Shown: positions 10,098-19,542, numbered from the stretch's first letter. The stretch is DNA of 64,000 nucleotides from Chryseobacterium sp. FH2 (GCF_001045455.1 NZ_LFNE01000004.1:1-64000); one strand, 5' to 3'. The notes: a model not told the origin generated them from the letters alone. Translations and numbers: made by a program.

Positions 10098-11087
10098 CTA
10101 AGCGGGAACTTGTGCTTTTTCGTAAATCAAACCTTCTGATTTGAGTTCTTTCCAAAAATCTGCAGGAATTTTTTCATTTAATGCATTAATGTTATCCTGA
10201 ACCTGGTCCGGTTTACTCGCTCCGGGAATTATTGAAGCAAATTCATCTGCAGCCAATACAAAATGAAGTGCCGCATGGAGAATATTTGTATTGTATTTTT
10301 TAGCAATTTCATTGATTTTATCACGCTTTTCCTTCATTCCTTTCGGGATTACATTGGTATAATTGTATCGATCTCTTCCTGCAATAAATCCGGAATTAAA
10401 ACCTGCTCCGGAAACCAGTTTCACACCAGCTTTTTTTACGGCGGGAAGAAGCCTGTCAACAGCATCTTCATGTTCTAAAATCGAATATTGAGTCGCAGAA
10501 AGACAAATATCAGGATCAGCAGATTCAATACAATCAAGAATGGGTTCTATTTTATTGACGCCCATTCCCCAAGCCTTAATCACGCCTTGACTTCTCAATT
10601 CTGAAAGAATTTTAAAAGCTCCTTCTCTTGCCTGTTTCAGAAAATAAGGATAACGGTCTCCCACCTGATCTTCCGACAAATCGTGAATATAAACAATATC
10701 GATATGATTTAGACGGGTTCTTTCAAGGCTTTCTTCAATAGATCTTTTGATGGCATCTGCCGTATAATTATGTTCAAAATCATAATTCAAAGGAGCTTTC
10801 CACATCGTAGGCGGAACTTCATTCTCAGGAACTTCAACAAATAATCTACCGACTTTTGTAGAAAATATAAATTCATCTCTATTTTGGCCATGAAGAAAAT
10901 TTCCGAATCTTCGCTCGCTTTTCGTTAATCCGTACCAAGGTGAAGTATCATAATATCTGATTCCTAAATCCCAGGCTTTCTGCAAAACTTCATAAGATTC
11001 TCCATCTGTAAGGGCTTCAAATGCAGTTCCGATAGCTACTCCACCTAATCCTAATTGGTGTTTTTCGGTTAAAATGTCTGCTTTCAT
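10098..11087 (-). CDS. Aldo/keto reductase (aldose dehydrogenase-like)
   Basis: The 329-residue product is an NAD(P)-dependent TIM-barrel oxidoreductase. It shows the LGLGGVAIG start, YYDTSPWYG with catalytic Asp and Tyr near residues 46-51, STKVGR with the catalytic Lys, and IVYIHD with the catalytic His. The long loop after STKVGR and the overall motifs resemble the D-threo-aldose (L-fucose) 1-dehydrogenase branch, but the substrate is inferred only. I chose the ATG at 11087 because family homology starts there. An ATG at 11126 would add 13 atypical residues. The gene is divergent from the NADH dehydrogenase gene. Confidence 0.87.
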   Translation of the reverse strand: MKADILTEKHQLGLGGVAIGTAFEALTDGESYEVLQKAWDLGIRYYDTSPWYGLTKSERRFGNFLHGQNRDEFIFSTKVGRLFVEVPENEVPPTMWKAPLNYDFEHNYTADAIKRSIEESLERTRLNHIDIVYIHDLSEDQVGDRYPYFLKQAREGAFKILSELRSQGVIKAWGMGVNKIEPILDCIESADPDICLSATQYSILEHEDAVDRLLPAVKKAGVKLVSGAGFNSGFIAGRDRYNYTNVIPKGMKEKRDKINEIAKKYNTNILHAALHFVLAADEFASIIPGASKPDQVQDNINALNEKIPADFWKELKSEGLIYEKAQVPA

Positions 11088-11221
11088 ATGATAATATTTA
11101 AATTTTGGTTGTTGTAAAGGATACAAACATTGTGCAGAGTTTTGTTTTTAGGTTAAATATCTTAAACTTTCTTTGGCGCTATTCTTGAATGAAAAATAAT
11201 ACCACTTCAATATCAAATACT

Positions 11222-12490
11222 ATGAAAAAACATATCGTAATCGTAGGCGGAGGATTTGCGGGAATTAATCTTATCAAATCTTTGAAAAACGACGGTAGAT
11301 TCCGTATTACGCTGGTTGACAAAAATAACTATCATTTTTTTCCACCGCTTATTTATCAGGTGGCAACTTCCTTTATTGAAGCGTCAAATATCAGCTATCC
11401 TTTCAGAAAGCTGTTTTCGGGGTATAAAAATGTGCACTTTCATATGGGAAGCCTTACGAAAGTTAACTCTGAAAACAAAATAATTGAAACAGATACAGGA
11501 AATTTAAGTTATGATTATCTGGTAATTGCTTTAGGAACCGAGACAAATTTTTTTGGGATGGAAAATGTGCAACAATGTGCTCTTCCAATGAAAAATATAG
11601 AAGAAGCCCTTTATCTTCGAAACTATATGTTGCTTAATCTTGAAGAAGCGGCAAGAAATAAAGATATCAAAACTGCTCAAAAATTACAGAATGTAGTCAT
11701 TGCAGGAGGTGGGCCAACAGGCGTAGAGCTTGCGGGAATGCTGGCTGAAATGGGACAATTTATCGCTGAAAAAGAATATCCTGAAATCAAAAGCAGGCTT
11801 TCAAACTTATATTTAATAGATGCTTTGCCGACACTGCTTTCACCAATGAGTAAAATGGCTCAGGAAACGGCTTATAAAAAACTTGAATCACTGGGTGTAA
11901 AAATTATTCTAAATGTATCTGTAAAGGATTATATTGATGGAAAAGTTATGTTATCAGACGGAAATTCCATAGAAACAGAAACTTTGATTTGGACTTCCGG
12001 TGTTACCGGTCGTGAAGTTCCCGGTTTACCGGGAGAAAGCATTGGAAAAGGAAGAAGAATTTTAGTTGATTCCCACAATAAGGTGAATGGGACTGAAAAT
12101 ATTTATGCATTAGGTGATATTTCTCTTCAGTTTTCTGATGAAAAATTTCCGAAAGGCCATCCGCAATTGGCACAAGTTGCCATTCAGCATGGTAAACATT
12201 TAGCCAAAAATTTTAAAAGGATTGAGGAAGGGAAAGCCTTGCTCCCATTTACGTATGACGATAAAGGAAGTATGGCAATTATTTCTAAATTTAATGCTGT
12301 CGTGGATTTGCCCAAATTCTCATTCAGAGGTTTTTTTGCGTGGTTAACTTGGCTGTTTATTCATATTATACCGCTGGTAAGTTTCGGAAACAAAGTTCGC
12401 CTTGCGGTAGAATGGTTCAGATTATTTATTACTAATAATCCTTCTATCAGGCTTATTTTAATGCCTAAAAGAAACGCTAGCAAAACGTAA
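11222..12490 (+). CDS. Type II NADH dehydrogenase-like FAD oxidoreductase
   Basis: The 422-residue flavoprotein has an FAD-binding GGGFAG motif at the N-terminus. A second, NADH-binding Rossmann motif GGGPTGVELAGMLAE lies in the middle, and the FAD-closing ALGDIS is near residue 300. A hydrophobic C-terminal segment (FFAWLTWLFIHIIPLVSF) anchors the protein to the inner membrane. This is the NDH-2 layout: it oxidises NADH and reduces quinone without pumping protons. The start is set at the ATG before KKHIVIVGGG; an ATG at 11189 would add 11 residues without homology. It lies 78 bp before the chloride transporter gene and may be co-transcribed with it. Confidence 0.88.
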   Translation: MKKHIVIVGGGFAGINLIKSLKNDGRFRITLVDKNNYHFFPPLIYQVATSFIEASNISYPFRKLFSGYKNVHFHMGSLTKVNSENKIIETDTGNLSYDYLVIALGTETNFFGMENVQQCALPMKNIEEALYLRNYMLLNLEEAARNKDIKTAQKLQNVVIAGGGPTGVELAGMLAEMGQFIAEKEYPEIKSRLSNLYLIDALPTLLSPMSKMAQETAYKKLESLGVKIILNVSVKDYIDGKVMLSDGNSIETETLIWTSGVTGREVPGLPGESIGKGRRILVDSHNKVNGTENIYALGDISLQFSDEKFPKGHPQLAQVAIQHGKHLAKNFKRIEEGKALLPFTYDDKGSMAIISKFNAVVDLPKFSFRGFFAWLTWLFIHIIPLVSFGNKVRLAVEWFRLFITNNPSIRLILMPKRNASKT

Positions 12491-12567
12491 AACTTGAAGG
12501 TAACTGATATATTTCATAAATTTACGGAACTGTAACAACTCGGTTATGGAATAAAATTGCCAAATAA

Positions 12568-14412
12568 GTGAAAATTCATAATAAAAGAAAGTATCTCAGC
12601 TTTCTGAAGTTTAAAAGAGACTTTCAAAAATATGGACTTGAAAAAGCACGAAGTTACGAGCTTATTCTTCATTGGCTAAACAACAGGCTTAGCCGAAATC
12701 AGTTTCTTGTACTTTCCGGGATTATTGTAGGATGTTCGGCAGGTTTAGCAGGAGTTATCCTGAAAACTCTGGTTCATAATATTCATCATTTTATTACGAC
12801 TAAAGTACACTTTGAATACCAGATTTTATTTTATGTGATTTTTCCTTTTTTGGGAATTGTTCTTACGGCGAGCATTGTTTTGACCATATTTAAAGGACAG
12901 GACCGAAAAGGAATTGGTGCTATTTTATACGAAATTGCTCAGAACTCAAGTATCGTTTCTTCAGTTAAAATGTATTCTCAAATTGTTCAAAGTGCTGTCA
13001 CTGTTGGACTTGGAGGTTCTGCCGGCCTGGAAAGTCCGATTGCCGTTACAGGTGCGGCTATTGGTTCAAACTATGCCCAAACCTATCGATTAAGCTATAA
13101 AGAGCGTACCCTCTTATTAGCTGCAGGAGCCACAGCGGGAATTGCTTCTGCTTTTAATGCGCCGATTGCGGGAATCATGTTTGCTTTTGAAATTTTGCTG
13201 ACGGGTGTTGTTTTTACAGATTTTATTCCATTGGTTGTAGCAGCGGTTTGTGGGAGTCTGTTGTCAAGGATTTTACTTCAGGAAGACGTACTTTTCCGAT
13301 TTTATACAAGGGAAGCTTTTAATTATAAAAATGTCCCTTATTACCTGATTTTAGGAATTGTAACGGGTTTGTATGCCAGGTATTTTGTCATAATTTCTCA
13401 AAAAGTTGAGCATTTCATGAAAGGGCTTAACTTGTCCCGACTTAGAAAAGCAATGTTTGGAGGGGCTGTACTTTCCTTGTTATGTGTACTTTTCCCTCCT
13501 TTGTTCGGTGAAGGTTATGATACGGTAAAAGCCTTTACCAATGGAGATACCCATCAGATTATAGAGAACAGCTTTTTCAGATATTTTGAGATAAAAGACT
13601 GGACGATTATTATATTTCTGATTCTTGTTCTCCTGTTAAAAGCTTTTGCAACTTCTTTTACCATTTTCAGTGGCGGAAACGGAGGTAATTTTGCGCCCTC
13701 ACTTTTTGCCGGCGGAACGGTTGGATACCTTTTTGCAATAGTCTGTCAACAGATTGGTTTTACGGAAGTTCCCGTTACCAATCTCGTTTTAGTGGGAATG
13801 GCGGGTGCAATGAGCGGAGTAATGTATGCGCCTCTTACAGCAATTTTCCTGATTGCGGAGTCTAGCTTCGGCTATGATTTATTTATTCCTTTGATGATTG
13901 TTTCTATTATGTCTTATCTCATTGCAAAATGGTTCTCTCCTATTTCTCCGGAATTAAAATCGTTAGCAGATCAGGGAAAGATATTTACCAACGAGCATGA
14001 TAAAAATTTATTGTTTTCATTGAAAACAGAAGATTTTATTGACAGATATTCGCAGGCTGTTCATGAAAATGCTCCCATTACAGAATTATTCGAGCTGGTA
14101 AAAAACGGGAATAAAAATATTTTTGCAATTATTGATGAAAATAAGATTTTAAGAGGAATTTTAACATTGGATGATATTCGTCCGTATTTGTTTACCAATG
14201 AAAAAATTTCAACAACAATTATTCAAATTATGAAAGCACCTCCAGCAGTAATTCATCCTGAAAACAAACCTTTGGAAATCTTACAGACTTTCGATGATAC
14301 AGGAGTATGGAATTTACCCGTTGTAAATGATAATAACGAATTTATAGGATTTATTTCTAAATCAACAATATTAATGAGTTACAGGCAATTACTTAAAGAA
14401 TATTCTGATTGA
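12568..14412 (+). CDS. ClC-type chloride channel/transporter with CBS pair
   Basis: This 614-residue inner-membrane protein starts with GTG; no ATG or other usable start lies nearby. It has the ClC helical core from about 40 to 450. The gating glutamate is Glu155 in GSAGLESP, a second conserved acid is Glu208 in SAFNAPIAGIMFAFE, and GGNGGNFAPS matches the GGIFAP motif. The first chloride motif, normally GSGIP, reads GIGAI at 115-119. Two CBS domains follow (about 480-610), which usually bind adenine nucleotides. Together these suggest a regulated chloride channel or exchanger. A terminator follows at 14424. Confidence 0.9.
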   Translation: MKIHNKRKYLSFLKFKRDFQKYGLEKARSYELILHWLNNRLSRNQFLVLSGIIVGCSAGLAGVILKTLVHNIHHFITTKVHFEYQILFYVIFPFLGIVLTASIVLTIFKGQDRKGIGAILYEIAQNSSIVSSVKMYSQIVQSAVTVGLGGSAGLESPIAVTGAAIGSNYAQTYRLSYKERTLLLAAGATAGIASAFNAPIAGIMFAFEILLTGVVFTDFIPLVVAAVCGSLLSRILLQEDVLFRFYTREAFNYKNVPYYLILGIVTGLYARYFVIISQKVEHFMKGLNLSRLRKAMFGGAVLSLLCVLFPPLFGEGYDTVKAFTNGDTHQIIENSFFRYFEIKDWTIIIFLILVLLLKAFATSFTIFSGGNGGNFAPSLFAGGTVGYLFAIVCQQIGFTEVPVTNLVLVGMAGAMSGVMYAPLTAIFLIAESSFGYDLFIPLMIVSIMSYLIAKWFSPISPELKSLADQGKIFTNEHDKNLLFSLKTEDFIDRYSQAVHENAPITELFELVKNGNKNIFAIIDENKILRGILTLDDIRPYLFTNEKISTTIIQIMKAPPAVIHPENKPLEILQTFDDTGVWNLPVVNDNNEFIGFISKSTILMSYRQLLKEYSD

Positions 14413-14423
14413 AACTAAAAAAT

Positions 14424-14461
14424 AAAAGCCGTTCAAAAATAACTGTTGAACGGCTCTTTTA
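14424..14461. terminator. Bidirectional terminator between ClC and aldo/keto reductase genes
   Basis: AAGCCGTTCAA pairs with TTGAACGGCTC-type sequence, flanked by A and T runs, between convergent genes. Confidence 0.8.
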
Positions 14462-14480
14462 TCTTAAAATTTAATTAAAA

Positions 14481-15425
14481 TTATTTGCTGGCTTCATTTA
14501 AAAGCTCGATATCGGAAGAACTTAATTCAATTTTTGGTGCTAAAAATAATGTTTCAAGCTGAGATTCACTTGTTGCGCTTACAATCGGTGCCGTAATTAA
14601 AGGATTTGCCAATAACCATGCTAATGCTATTGTCGCCTGTTTTGTATTATACTTTTTGCTGATTTCATCTAATGCCTTTAAAACTTCCAATCCTTTAGGA
14701 TTTAAATATTTTCTAACCCCTTCTCCTCTTTGGCTTTGGGCAAAATCGGATTCATCGCGGTATTTTCCTGTCAAAAATCCTGCGGCTAAAGACCAATATG
14801 GAAATACACTTAAATCAAACTGTTCCACTAAAGGAGCATAATCCTTCTCAAAACGCTGTCTTTCCATTAAATTATAATGGGGCTGAAGTGCAACGTATTT
14901 TGGAAAGCTATTCTTTTCTGCAACTTCGAATGATTCTTTTAACCTTTCAGGAGATAAATTAGATGCTGCGATATAGCGGACTTTTCCTGCTTTTATTATT
15001 TCATCATAAGCTGATAAAGTCTCTTCAATTGGTGTTTTATTATCATCAAAATGCGTATAATAAATATCGATATAATCGGTCTGAAGCCTTTGTAGGGATT
15101 CATCAACAGATTTTAGAATATGCTTTTTACTGATGTCAAAGCCATGCTCTTTTGTTTCAGAGCCCACTTTTGTTGCGATAACAAGACCATGTCTGTTGTC
15201 TCTGTTTTTCATCCATTTTCCGATGATTTCTTCGGATTGACCGCCTTTTCCATTTACCCACCAGGAGTAGGTGTCGGCTGTATCGATAAAATTGAAGCCT
15301 CCATCTACAAATTTGTCTAAAATATCAAAAGACTGCTTTTCATCCAGTGTCCAGCCGAAAACATTTCCTCCAAAATTAATGGGTGCAATAGATAAATCGG
15401 TGTTTTTTATTCTTCTTTTTTCCAT
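14481..15425 (-). CDS. Aldo/keto reductase
   Basis: The 314-residue protein is a TIM-barrel NAD(P)H oxidoreductase of the YajO/Tas-like branch. It has NFGGNVFGW at the start, FIDTADTYSWW with catalytic Asp and Tyr near residues 48-53, VIATKVG with Lys, and YYTHFDD with His. IVSATSESQLE near the C-terminus matches the cofactor-binding site. The substrate is not evident. It is unrelated by close similarity to the reductase at 10098 and lies in its own unit between two terminators. Confidence 0.88.
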   Translation of the reverse strand: MEKRRIKNTDLSIAPINFGGNVFGWTLDEKQSFDILDKFVDGGFNFIDTADTYSWWVNGKGGQSEEIIGKWMKNRDNRHGLVIATKVGSETKEHGFDISKKHILKSVDESLQRLQTDYIDIYYTHFDDNKTPIEETLSAYDEIIKAGKVRYIAASNLSPERLKESFEVAEKNSFPKYVALQPHYNLMERQRFEKDYAPLVEQFDLSVFPYWSLAAGFLTGKYRDESDFAQSQRGEGVRKYLNPKGLEVLKALDEISKKYNTKQATIALAWLLANPLITAPIVSATSESQLETLFLAPKIELSSSDIELLNEASK

Positions 15426-15534
15426 AAGAATTATTGAGATTAAAGAATTATTATTGATTAGCCTAAAGATAGTAAATATTAAAACGGTTAATTGTTTAAT
15501 CTCTCTATTCCATTGATATTTTTTCTCAATGAAA

Positions 15535-15561
15535 AAAGGTCAACATTTAACGTTGACCTTT
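15535..15561 (-). terminator. Terminator after the sigma/anti-sigma operon
   Basis: AAAGGTCAAC pairs with GTTGACCTTT across a 7-base loop, 26 bases after the anti-sigma gene stop. Confidence 0.75.
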
Positions 15562-15586
15562 ATATTTTGTAAGTTACAAATGTATA

Positions 15587-16396
15587 TTAAATCTCTCCCA
15601 TTACGTACATATTTTCCATTGTAGGAACTTCACTTCCGCCTTGCTTTTCAAGAGTAATAGCAAAGGCCTGAGCTTTAGGAATATTGGCAAGTGCAATTTT
15701 GCTGTCCTTTTCCTCGGTATACATTCCTGCGCTTACAGGTTTGCCGTCTGCAATTGCCCAAAGCTGATACTGCATTCCCTGAGGCGCTTTAGGAAGACTT
15801 TCTGCGTTCAGATATACTTCTCTTGTTTTTTTATTCCAGAAAACCATTGCTTTAGAATCTGCATGCTTTTCTACGCCTTTCAGTATGATCATCTGCATTT
15901 CAGGATTGGTAATCATATTCATTTTCTGATTCATTCTCTGCATTGCTAAATCCTGAGATCGTTTTTCAGTCTGCAATTTAGCAATTTCTTCCCTGGTTTT
16001 AGATTGGCTGTTCATCCAGAAAAGATTTCCGGCAATACTTACCAGAAACAAAACCGAAGCTGCAATTGCATATGTTTTCCAATTGCCATTTCTTTGAATT
16101 CTAATTTCTTTCTGAGGTTTTGCAGCGGGTATATCCGTGGAAATGACAGGCTGTATTTCTTCAACAATCTGGTCTTGCTGAATCCTGATCCAAATCTTTG
16201 ATTTTAAATCGCTTGGAGGTGTTACAGCCTGTGCTGTAGCCAATTCTTCCAAAGTTTTTTGTGCTTCTTCAAAAGCCGCTTTTACTTCAGCATTGTTCTT
16301 CATCACACACTCCAAAATGCCTGCTTCCTCGGGAGAAGCATGACCTAGAATATAAGATTCTATAATTCCGGATGATATGTATTCTTTAGTGTTCAA
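15587..16396 (-). CDS. RskA-like anti-sigma factor
   Basis: The 269-residue protein has a cytosolic N-terminal region (about 1-85) that begins YISSGIIESYILGHAS, as in zinc-free anti-sigma domains. A single transmembrane helix follows (about 107-128), then a coiled stretch and a periplasmic RskA-like domain (about 185-269) with PQGMQYQLWAIADGKPVSAG. Such proteins hold their ECF sigma factor at the membrane until a signal releases it. The gene begins 1 bp after the sigma factor gene ends, which supports translational coupling and pairing. Confidence 0.88.
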   Translation of the reverse strand: MNTKEYISSGIIESYILGHASPEEAGILECVMKNNAEVKAAFEEAQKTLEELATAQAVTPPSDLKSKIWIRIQQDQIVEEIQPVISTDIPAAKPQKEIRIQRNGNWKTYAIAASVLFLVSIAGNLFWMNSQSKTREEIAKLQTEKRSQDLAMQRMNQKMNMITNPEMQMIILKGVEKHADSKAMVFWNKKTREVYLNAESLPKAPQGMQYQLWAIADGKPVSAGMYTEEKDSKIALANIPKAQAFAITLEKQGGSEVPTMENMYVMGEI

Positions 16397-16397
16397 T

Positions 16398-16997
16398 TTA
16401 TTGATAATCTTTTAGCAAATCCTTTAATTTCATCAGTGCGTTCCGCATTTTCGTTTTTACTGTTCCCAGCGGTATTTTCAGTTTTTCGGATATTTCGTTT
16501 TGGGTATATCCCTGATAATATGCTAGGTTGATAAGTTCTTGTTTATCAACCTCCAAACCTTTAAGTACATTATTAAATCCAATAAAATCGGACGAGTTAT
16601 TGGTGGTTGAAAGTTCGGCAGAATTATATACGAAATCAGGAAGCGGTTGGTTTTTGAGTTCATTTTGGAACCCTTTTGATTTTAAATAATCTATCGCTGT
16701 ATTTCTTGCAATATTGATCATCCAGGTATAAAATCTTCCTTTTGATGCATCATATTGATGGATAGAATTCCAGATTTTAACGAAAACATCCTGAATAATT
16801 TCTTCAGTATATTCTTTAGACTGTACAATTCGGAGAATAAGACCATAAAGTGCACCGGAATAATGGTCATACAAATAATGAAAACCAGATTCGTTTTTTT
16901 CTTTAAGCAAAACGATAAGTTCCTCTTCCGAATAGTTTGTTTTAATAGTACATATTTTTCGGTTCAAATGTAATAAAATAAAACAAATAACAAACAA
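16398..16997 (-). CDS. ECF-type RNA polymerase sigma factor
   Basis: The product carries sigma region 2 (about 35-105, with VQSKEYTEEIIQDVFVKIW) and region 4 (about 140-195, with YQGYTQNEISEKLKIPLGTVKTKM). It belongs to the SigK/RskA-type ECF group, as its anti-sigma partner suggests. The ATG start adds a hydrophobic 11-residue stretch (MFVICFILLHL) unlike the family. A TTG at 16967 is a plausible alternative, but TACATTTG around that spot also looks like a -7 promoter box, so translation may start still later. The start is uncertain. Confidence 0.85.
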   Translation of the reverse strand: MFVICFILLHLNRKICTIKTNYSEEELIVLLKEKNESGFHYLYDHYSGALYGLILRIVQSKEYTEEIIQDVFVKIWNSIHQYDASKGRFYTWMINIARNTAIDYLKSKGFQNELKNQPLPDFVYNSAELSTTNNSSDFIGFNNVLKGLEVDKQELINLAYYQGYTQNEISEKLKIPLGTVKTKMRNALMKLKDLLKDYQ

Positions 16998-17183
16998 AAA
17001 CCCAATATCTTTTTAAATAGTAAAATGATTTTAATAAAATGTTTGAAAATTTTTAATATAAAAGAATATGCATTACCGATTTATTAATTTTTAATATAAA
17101 TTTTATCCTTTTTAATAAAAATAAATCACTGATTATGAGTGTTTTAAAAATTAAATATTTTTTTTTAAATCTAAAACAAAACT

Positions 17184-17200
17184 CCCCTCGTAAATGACAG
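17184..17200 (+). promoter_or_regulatory. Candidate ECF-sigma promoter for the fasciclin gene
   Basis: CCCCTCGTAAATGACAG stands out as a GC-richer patch 46 bases before the fasciclin ATG. CGTA is a common ECF -10 core. A link to the adjacent sigma factor is inferred from position only. Confidence 0.35.
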
Positions 17201-17245
17201 TAAGAACAAAAAATCAGGTAGTAAAATTAATTAAAAAATGATACA

Positions 17246-17815
17246 ATGAACACAAGATCAAAAATCACAGTATTAGGAATGATAGTTTTATCATTCGCTT
17301 TCAGTGGAAAGGCAACCGCACAAATGATGAAAGAAAATACAGTAATGGTAGGTGGCGCAGCAATGTACCCTTCTAAAAACATAATTGAAAACGCTGTAAA
17401 CTCCAAGGACCATAAAACACTGGTTGCGGCAGTAAAAGCAGCGGGTTTGGTCGAAACTTTACAGGGAAATGGCCCTTTTACAGTATTAGCTCCTACAGAT
17501 GCGGCATTTGCAAAATTACCAAAAGGTACTGTGGAGAGTTTAGTAAAACCGGAAAATAAGGCAACACTGACAAAAATTTTAACATATCACGTTCTTCCGG
17601 GAAAATTTAATGCTAAAGAAATTTGGGCTGCAGTAAAAACCGGAAAAGGGAAAAGTATGATGAAAACAGTTGAAGGTGAAGAACTTACTTTCTGGACAAA
17701 AGGAAAAGATCTATACGTAAGAGACGCCAAAGGAAACGATGCTAAAATTACAATAGCTGATGTGAATCAGTCAAATGGTGTTATTCATGTTATTGATACG
17801 GTATTGATGCCGTAA
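17246..17815 (+). CDS. Secreted fasciclin (FAS1) domain protein
   Basis: The 189-residue protein has a signal peptide (cleavage after KATAQ near residue 26) and one FAS1 domain. The first conserved box is GPFTVLAPTDAAFAKLP and the second is GVIHVIDTVLMP at the C-terminus. FAS1 proteins mediate surface or matrix interactions. Its position opposite the ECF sigma/anti-sigma pair and ahead of the ferritin-like genes suggests it belongs to that sigma regulon. A strong terminator at 17832 separates it from the next gene, so readthrough or a second promoter would be needed to link them. Confidence 0.9.
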   Translation: MNTRSKITVLGMIVLSFAFSGKATAQMMKENTVMVGGAAMYPSKNIIENAVNSKDHKTLVAAVKAAGLVETLQGNGPFTVLAPTDAAFAKLPKGTVESLVKPENKATLTKILTYHVLPGKFNAKEIWAAVKTGKGKSMMKTVEGEELTFWTKGKDLYVRDAKGNDAKITIADVNQSNGVIHVIDTVLMP

Positions 17816-17831
17816 ATGGTTTATTAGTTGT

Positions 17832-17860
17832 AAACAGCATACTTAGTATGCTGTTTTTTT
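17832..17860 (+). terminator. Terminator after the fasciclin gene
   Basis: AAACAGCATAC pairs perfectly with GTATGCTGTTT across a 3-base loop, followed by a T run. Confidence 0.8.
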
Positions 17861-17901
17861 CTATTTATTGTTCAAAATATCAAATACTTAAAAATAATAT
17901 T

Positions 17902-18612
17902 ATGAAAAAAACTATTCATGTTTCTAGTCAGGGAGCTACCCTTGATACAGGGAGACGAAACTTTTTAAAACTGGGAGGTATCGGCCTTGCAATGGCTGGA
18001 CTTACCCTTATCGGTTGTGATGATAATGACGATTTTGACTTTTCAAATTCTAAAATTTTTGATTTAGGTTCCGGAGATGTGGGAATTTTAAATTATGCCT
18101 ATGCTTTAGAACAGTTGGAAGCAGATTTTTATACCAAAGTTGTTAATAATTTTTATTCAGGAATTTCCAGTGTGGAGAAAGAGCTGTTTACAGATCTTTA
18201 CCATCATGAGGTGATTCATAGAGATTTTTTCAAAGCTGCAATAGGCGGTGTGACGTCTAATGTTTTACCAACGCTGGAATTTCAATATTCTAATGTGAAT
18301 TTCAATGACAGGAACTCTGTACTAGCCACTGCGAAAGCTTTGGAGGATACGGGAGTTGCTGCTTATAACGGAGCCGGGAAGTATATTGCCAATCCGGATT
18401 ATCTTGTTATTGCAGGGAAAATAGTATCTGTGGAAGCAAGACATGCTTCAGCGATCAGAAATGCTATTAATCCCGGAACGGCTGCTTTTTCAGGAGATGA
18501 TGTGATTGATGCTAACGGGTTAGATCTTGCCAAAGAGCCTAAAGACATTGTAATGGCAGCGGGAGGATTTATAAAAACTCCTTTTACATGGAAAGAGCAA
18601 GGAATTATTTAA
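17902..18612 (+). CDS. Ferritin-like domain protein with Tat-type signal
   Basis: The 236-residue product starts at the ATG before KKTIHVSSQG. It has a twin-arginine-like signal (Arg18-Arg19 in GRRNFLK), a hydrophobic segment and a possible lipobox ending in Cys39 (LTLIGC), so it may be an exported lipoprotein. The mature part is a four-helix ferritin-like domain with paired Glu/His motifs: LEQLEADFY, HHEVIHRDF, LEDTGVAAY and VEARHAS. This matches the family often listed as Ferritin_2. Metal or peroxide chemistry is likely but unproven. The downstream gene encodes a relative 25 bp away. Confidence 0.87.
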   Translation: MKKTIHVSSQGATLDTGRRNFLKLGGIGLAMAGLTLIGCDDNDDFDFSNSKIFDLGSGDVGILNYAYALEQLEADFYTKVVNNFYSGISSVEKELFTDLYHHEVIHRDFFKAAIGGVTSNVLPTLEFQYSNVNFNDRNSVLATAKALEDTGVAAYNGAGKYIANPDYLVIAGKIVSVEARHASAIRNAINPGTAAFSGDDVIDANGLDLAKEPKDIVMAAGGFIKTPFTWKEQGII

Positions 18613-18637
18613 TTATTCAACTTCAAAATCTACTATT

Positions 18638-19453
18638 ATGAACATTCTAAAATTACTGGATAAACTTTCTAATGATAAATTTTTCACTACGGAAGCTACA
18701 AGATTAGAAACCCTTACAAATATTACGGAATTTGGTAAAAAAGCAGCAGTTGCTTCTGTTCCTCTGGGACTGGGAGTGTTGATATCAGCTCCTGCAAAAG
18801 CAGAAACTCCGAGGTCTTCTGTTTCAGGAAATGTATTCAAAAGTACTTTAACTGATGCTTTACAACTTGCTTTAATTCTGGAATATCTGGAAAACGAATA
18901 CTACTCGATGGGACTTGCTGCAGGAGCTTTGATTCCGAGTGCAGACAGAGTTGTTTTCATGCAAATCGCAAAACATGAATCTGCTCATGTCAACTTTTTA
19001 AAAAGTACATTGACTTCTCTAGGGGTCACACCGGGAGCAAAACCTACTTTTGATTTTTCAGCAGGAGGTAATTTCTCGCCATTTACAGATTATAATCAAT
19101 TTTTAGTTCTCGCACAGGCTTTTGAAGATACAGGGGTGAGAGCCTATAAAGGACAGGCTGGAAATGTAATGTCAAATAAAGCGGTGTTACAGGCGGCTCT
19201 TCAGATTCACTCTGTAGAAGCCAGACATGCTTCTCAAGTCAGAAGGATGAGAGCAAATAAAGGATGGATAGAATTGGCAAACGGCGGAAATATGCCACCC
19301 GCAACAAATCCTGTCTATGCAGGTGAAGATAATACCAATCAGGCAGGATTTAATACTGCAACTACCTTTGGTGCAGCGGCCGGTTCTGCAGCTTATGATG
19401 AAATTTTAAGTGGGAATGATGCTCAGACAATTGCTTCTTTGTTTATTGTTTGA
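18638..19453 (+). CDS. Ferritin-like domain protein
   Basis: The 271-residue product is a relative of the preceding gene with the same helix motifs: LEYLENEYYSMG, KHESAHVNF, FEDTGVRAY and VEARHASQVRR. An N-terminal stretch (about 1-35) is followed by a hydrophobic segment (AAVASVPLGLGVLISAPAKA) that may act as an export signal, though no clear twin arginine is seen. The pair is probably one operon (25-bp gap) and is likely part of an envelope stress response driven by the nearby ECF sigma factor. Terminator hairpins follow at 19479. Confidence 0.85.
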   Translation: MNILKLLDKLSNDKFFTTEATRLETLTNITEFGKKAAVASVPLGLGVLISAPAKAETPRSSVSGNVFKSTLTDALQLALILEYLENEYYSMGLAAGALIPSADRVVFMQIAKHESAHVNFLKSTLTSLGVTPGAKPTFDFSAGGNFSPFTDYNQFLVLAQAFEDTGVRAYKGQAGNVMSNKAVLQAALQIHSVEARHASQVRRMRANKGWIELANGGNMPPATNPVYAGEDNTNQAGFNTATTFGAAAGSAAYDEILSGNDAQTIASLFIV

Positions 19454-19478
19454 TATAATTTCTTAATATTAGGTGTTG

Positions 19479-19512
19479 ATCCTTTTCCAGATTCACTTGG
19501 AAAAGGATTTTC
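19479..19512 (+). terminator. Terminator after the ferritin-like operon
   Basis: ATCCTTTTCCA pairs with TGGAAAAGGAT across a short loop, followed by TTT. Confidence 0.7.
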
Positions 19513-19542
19513 GTTTAGATAAAAAACTGATCCTTTATACAT

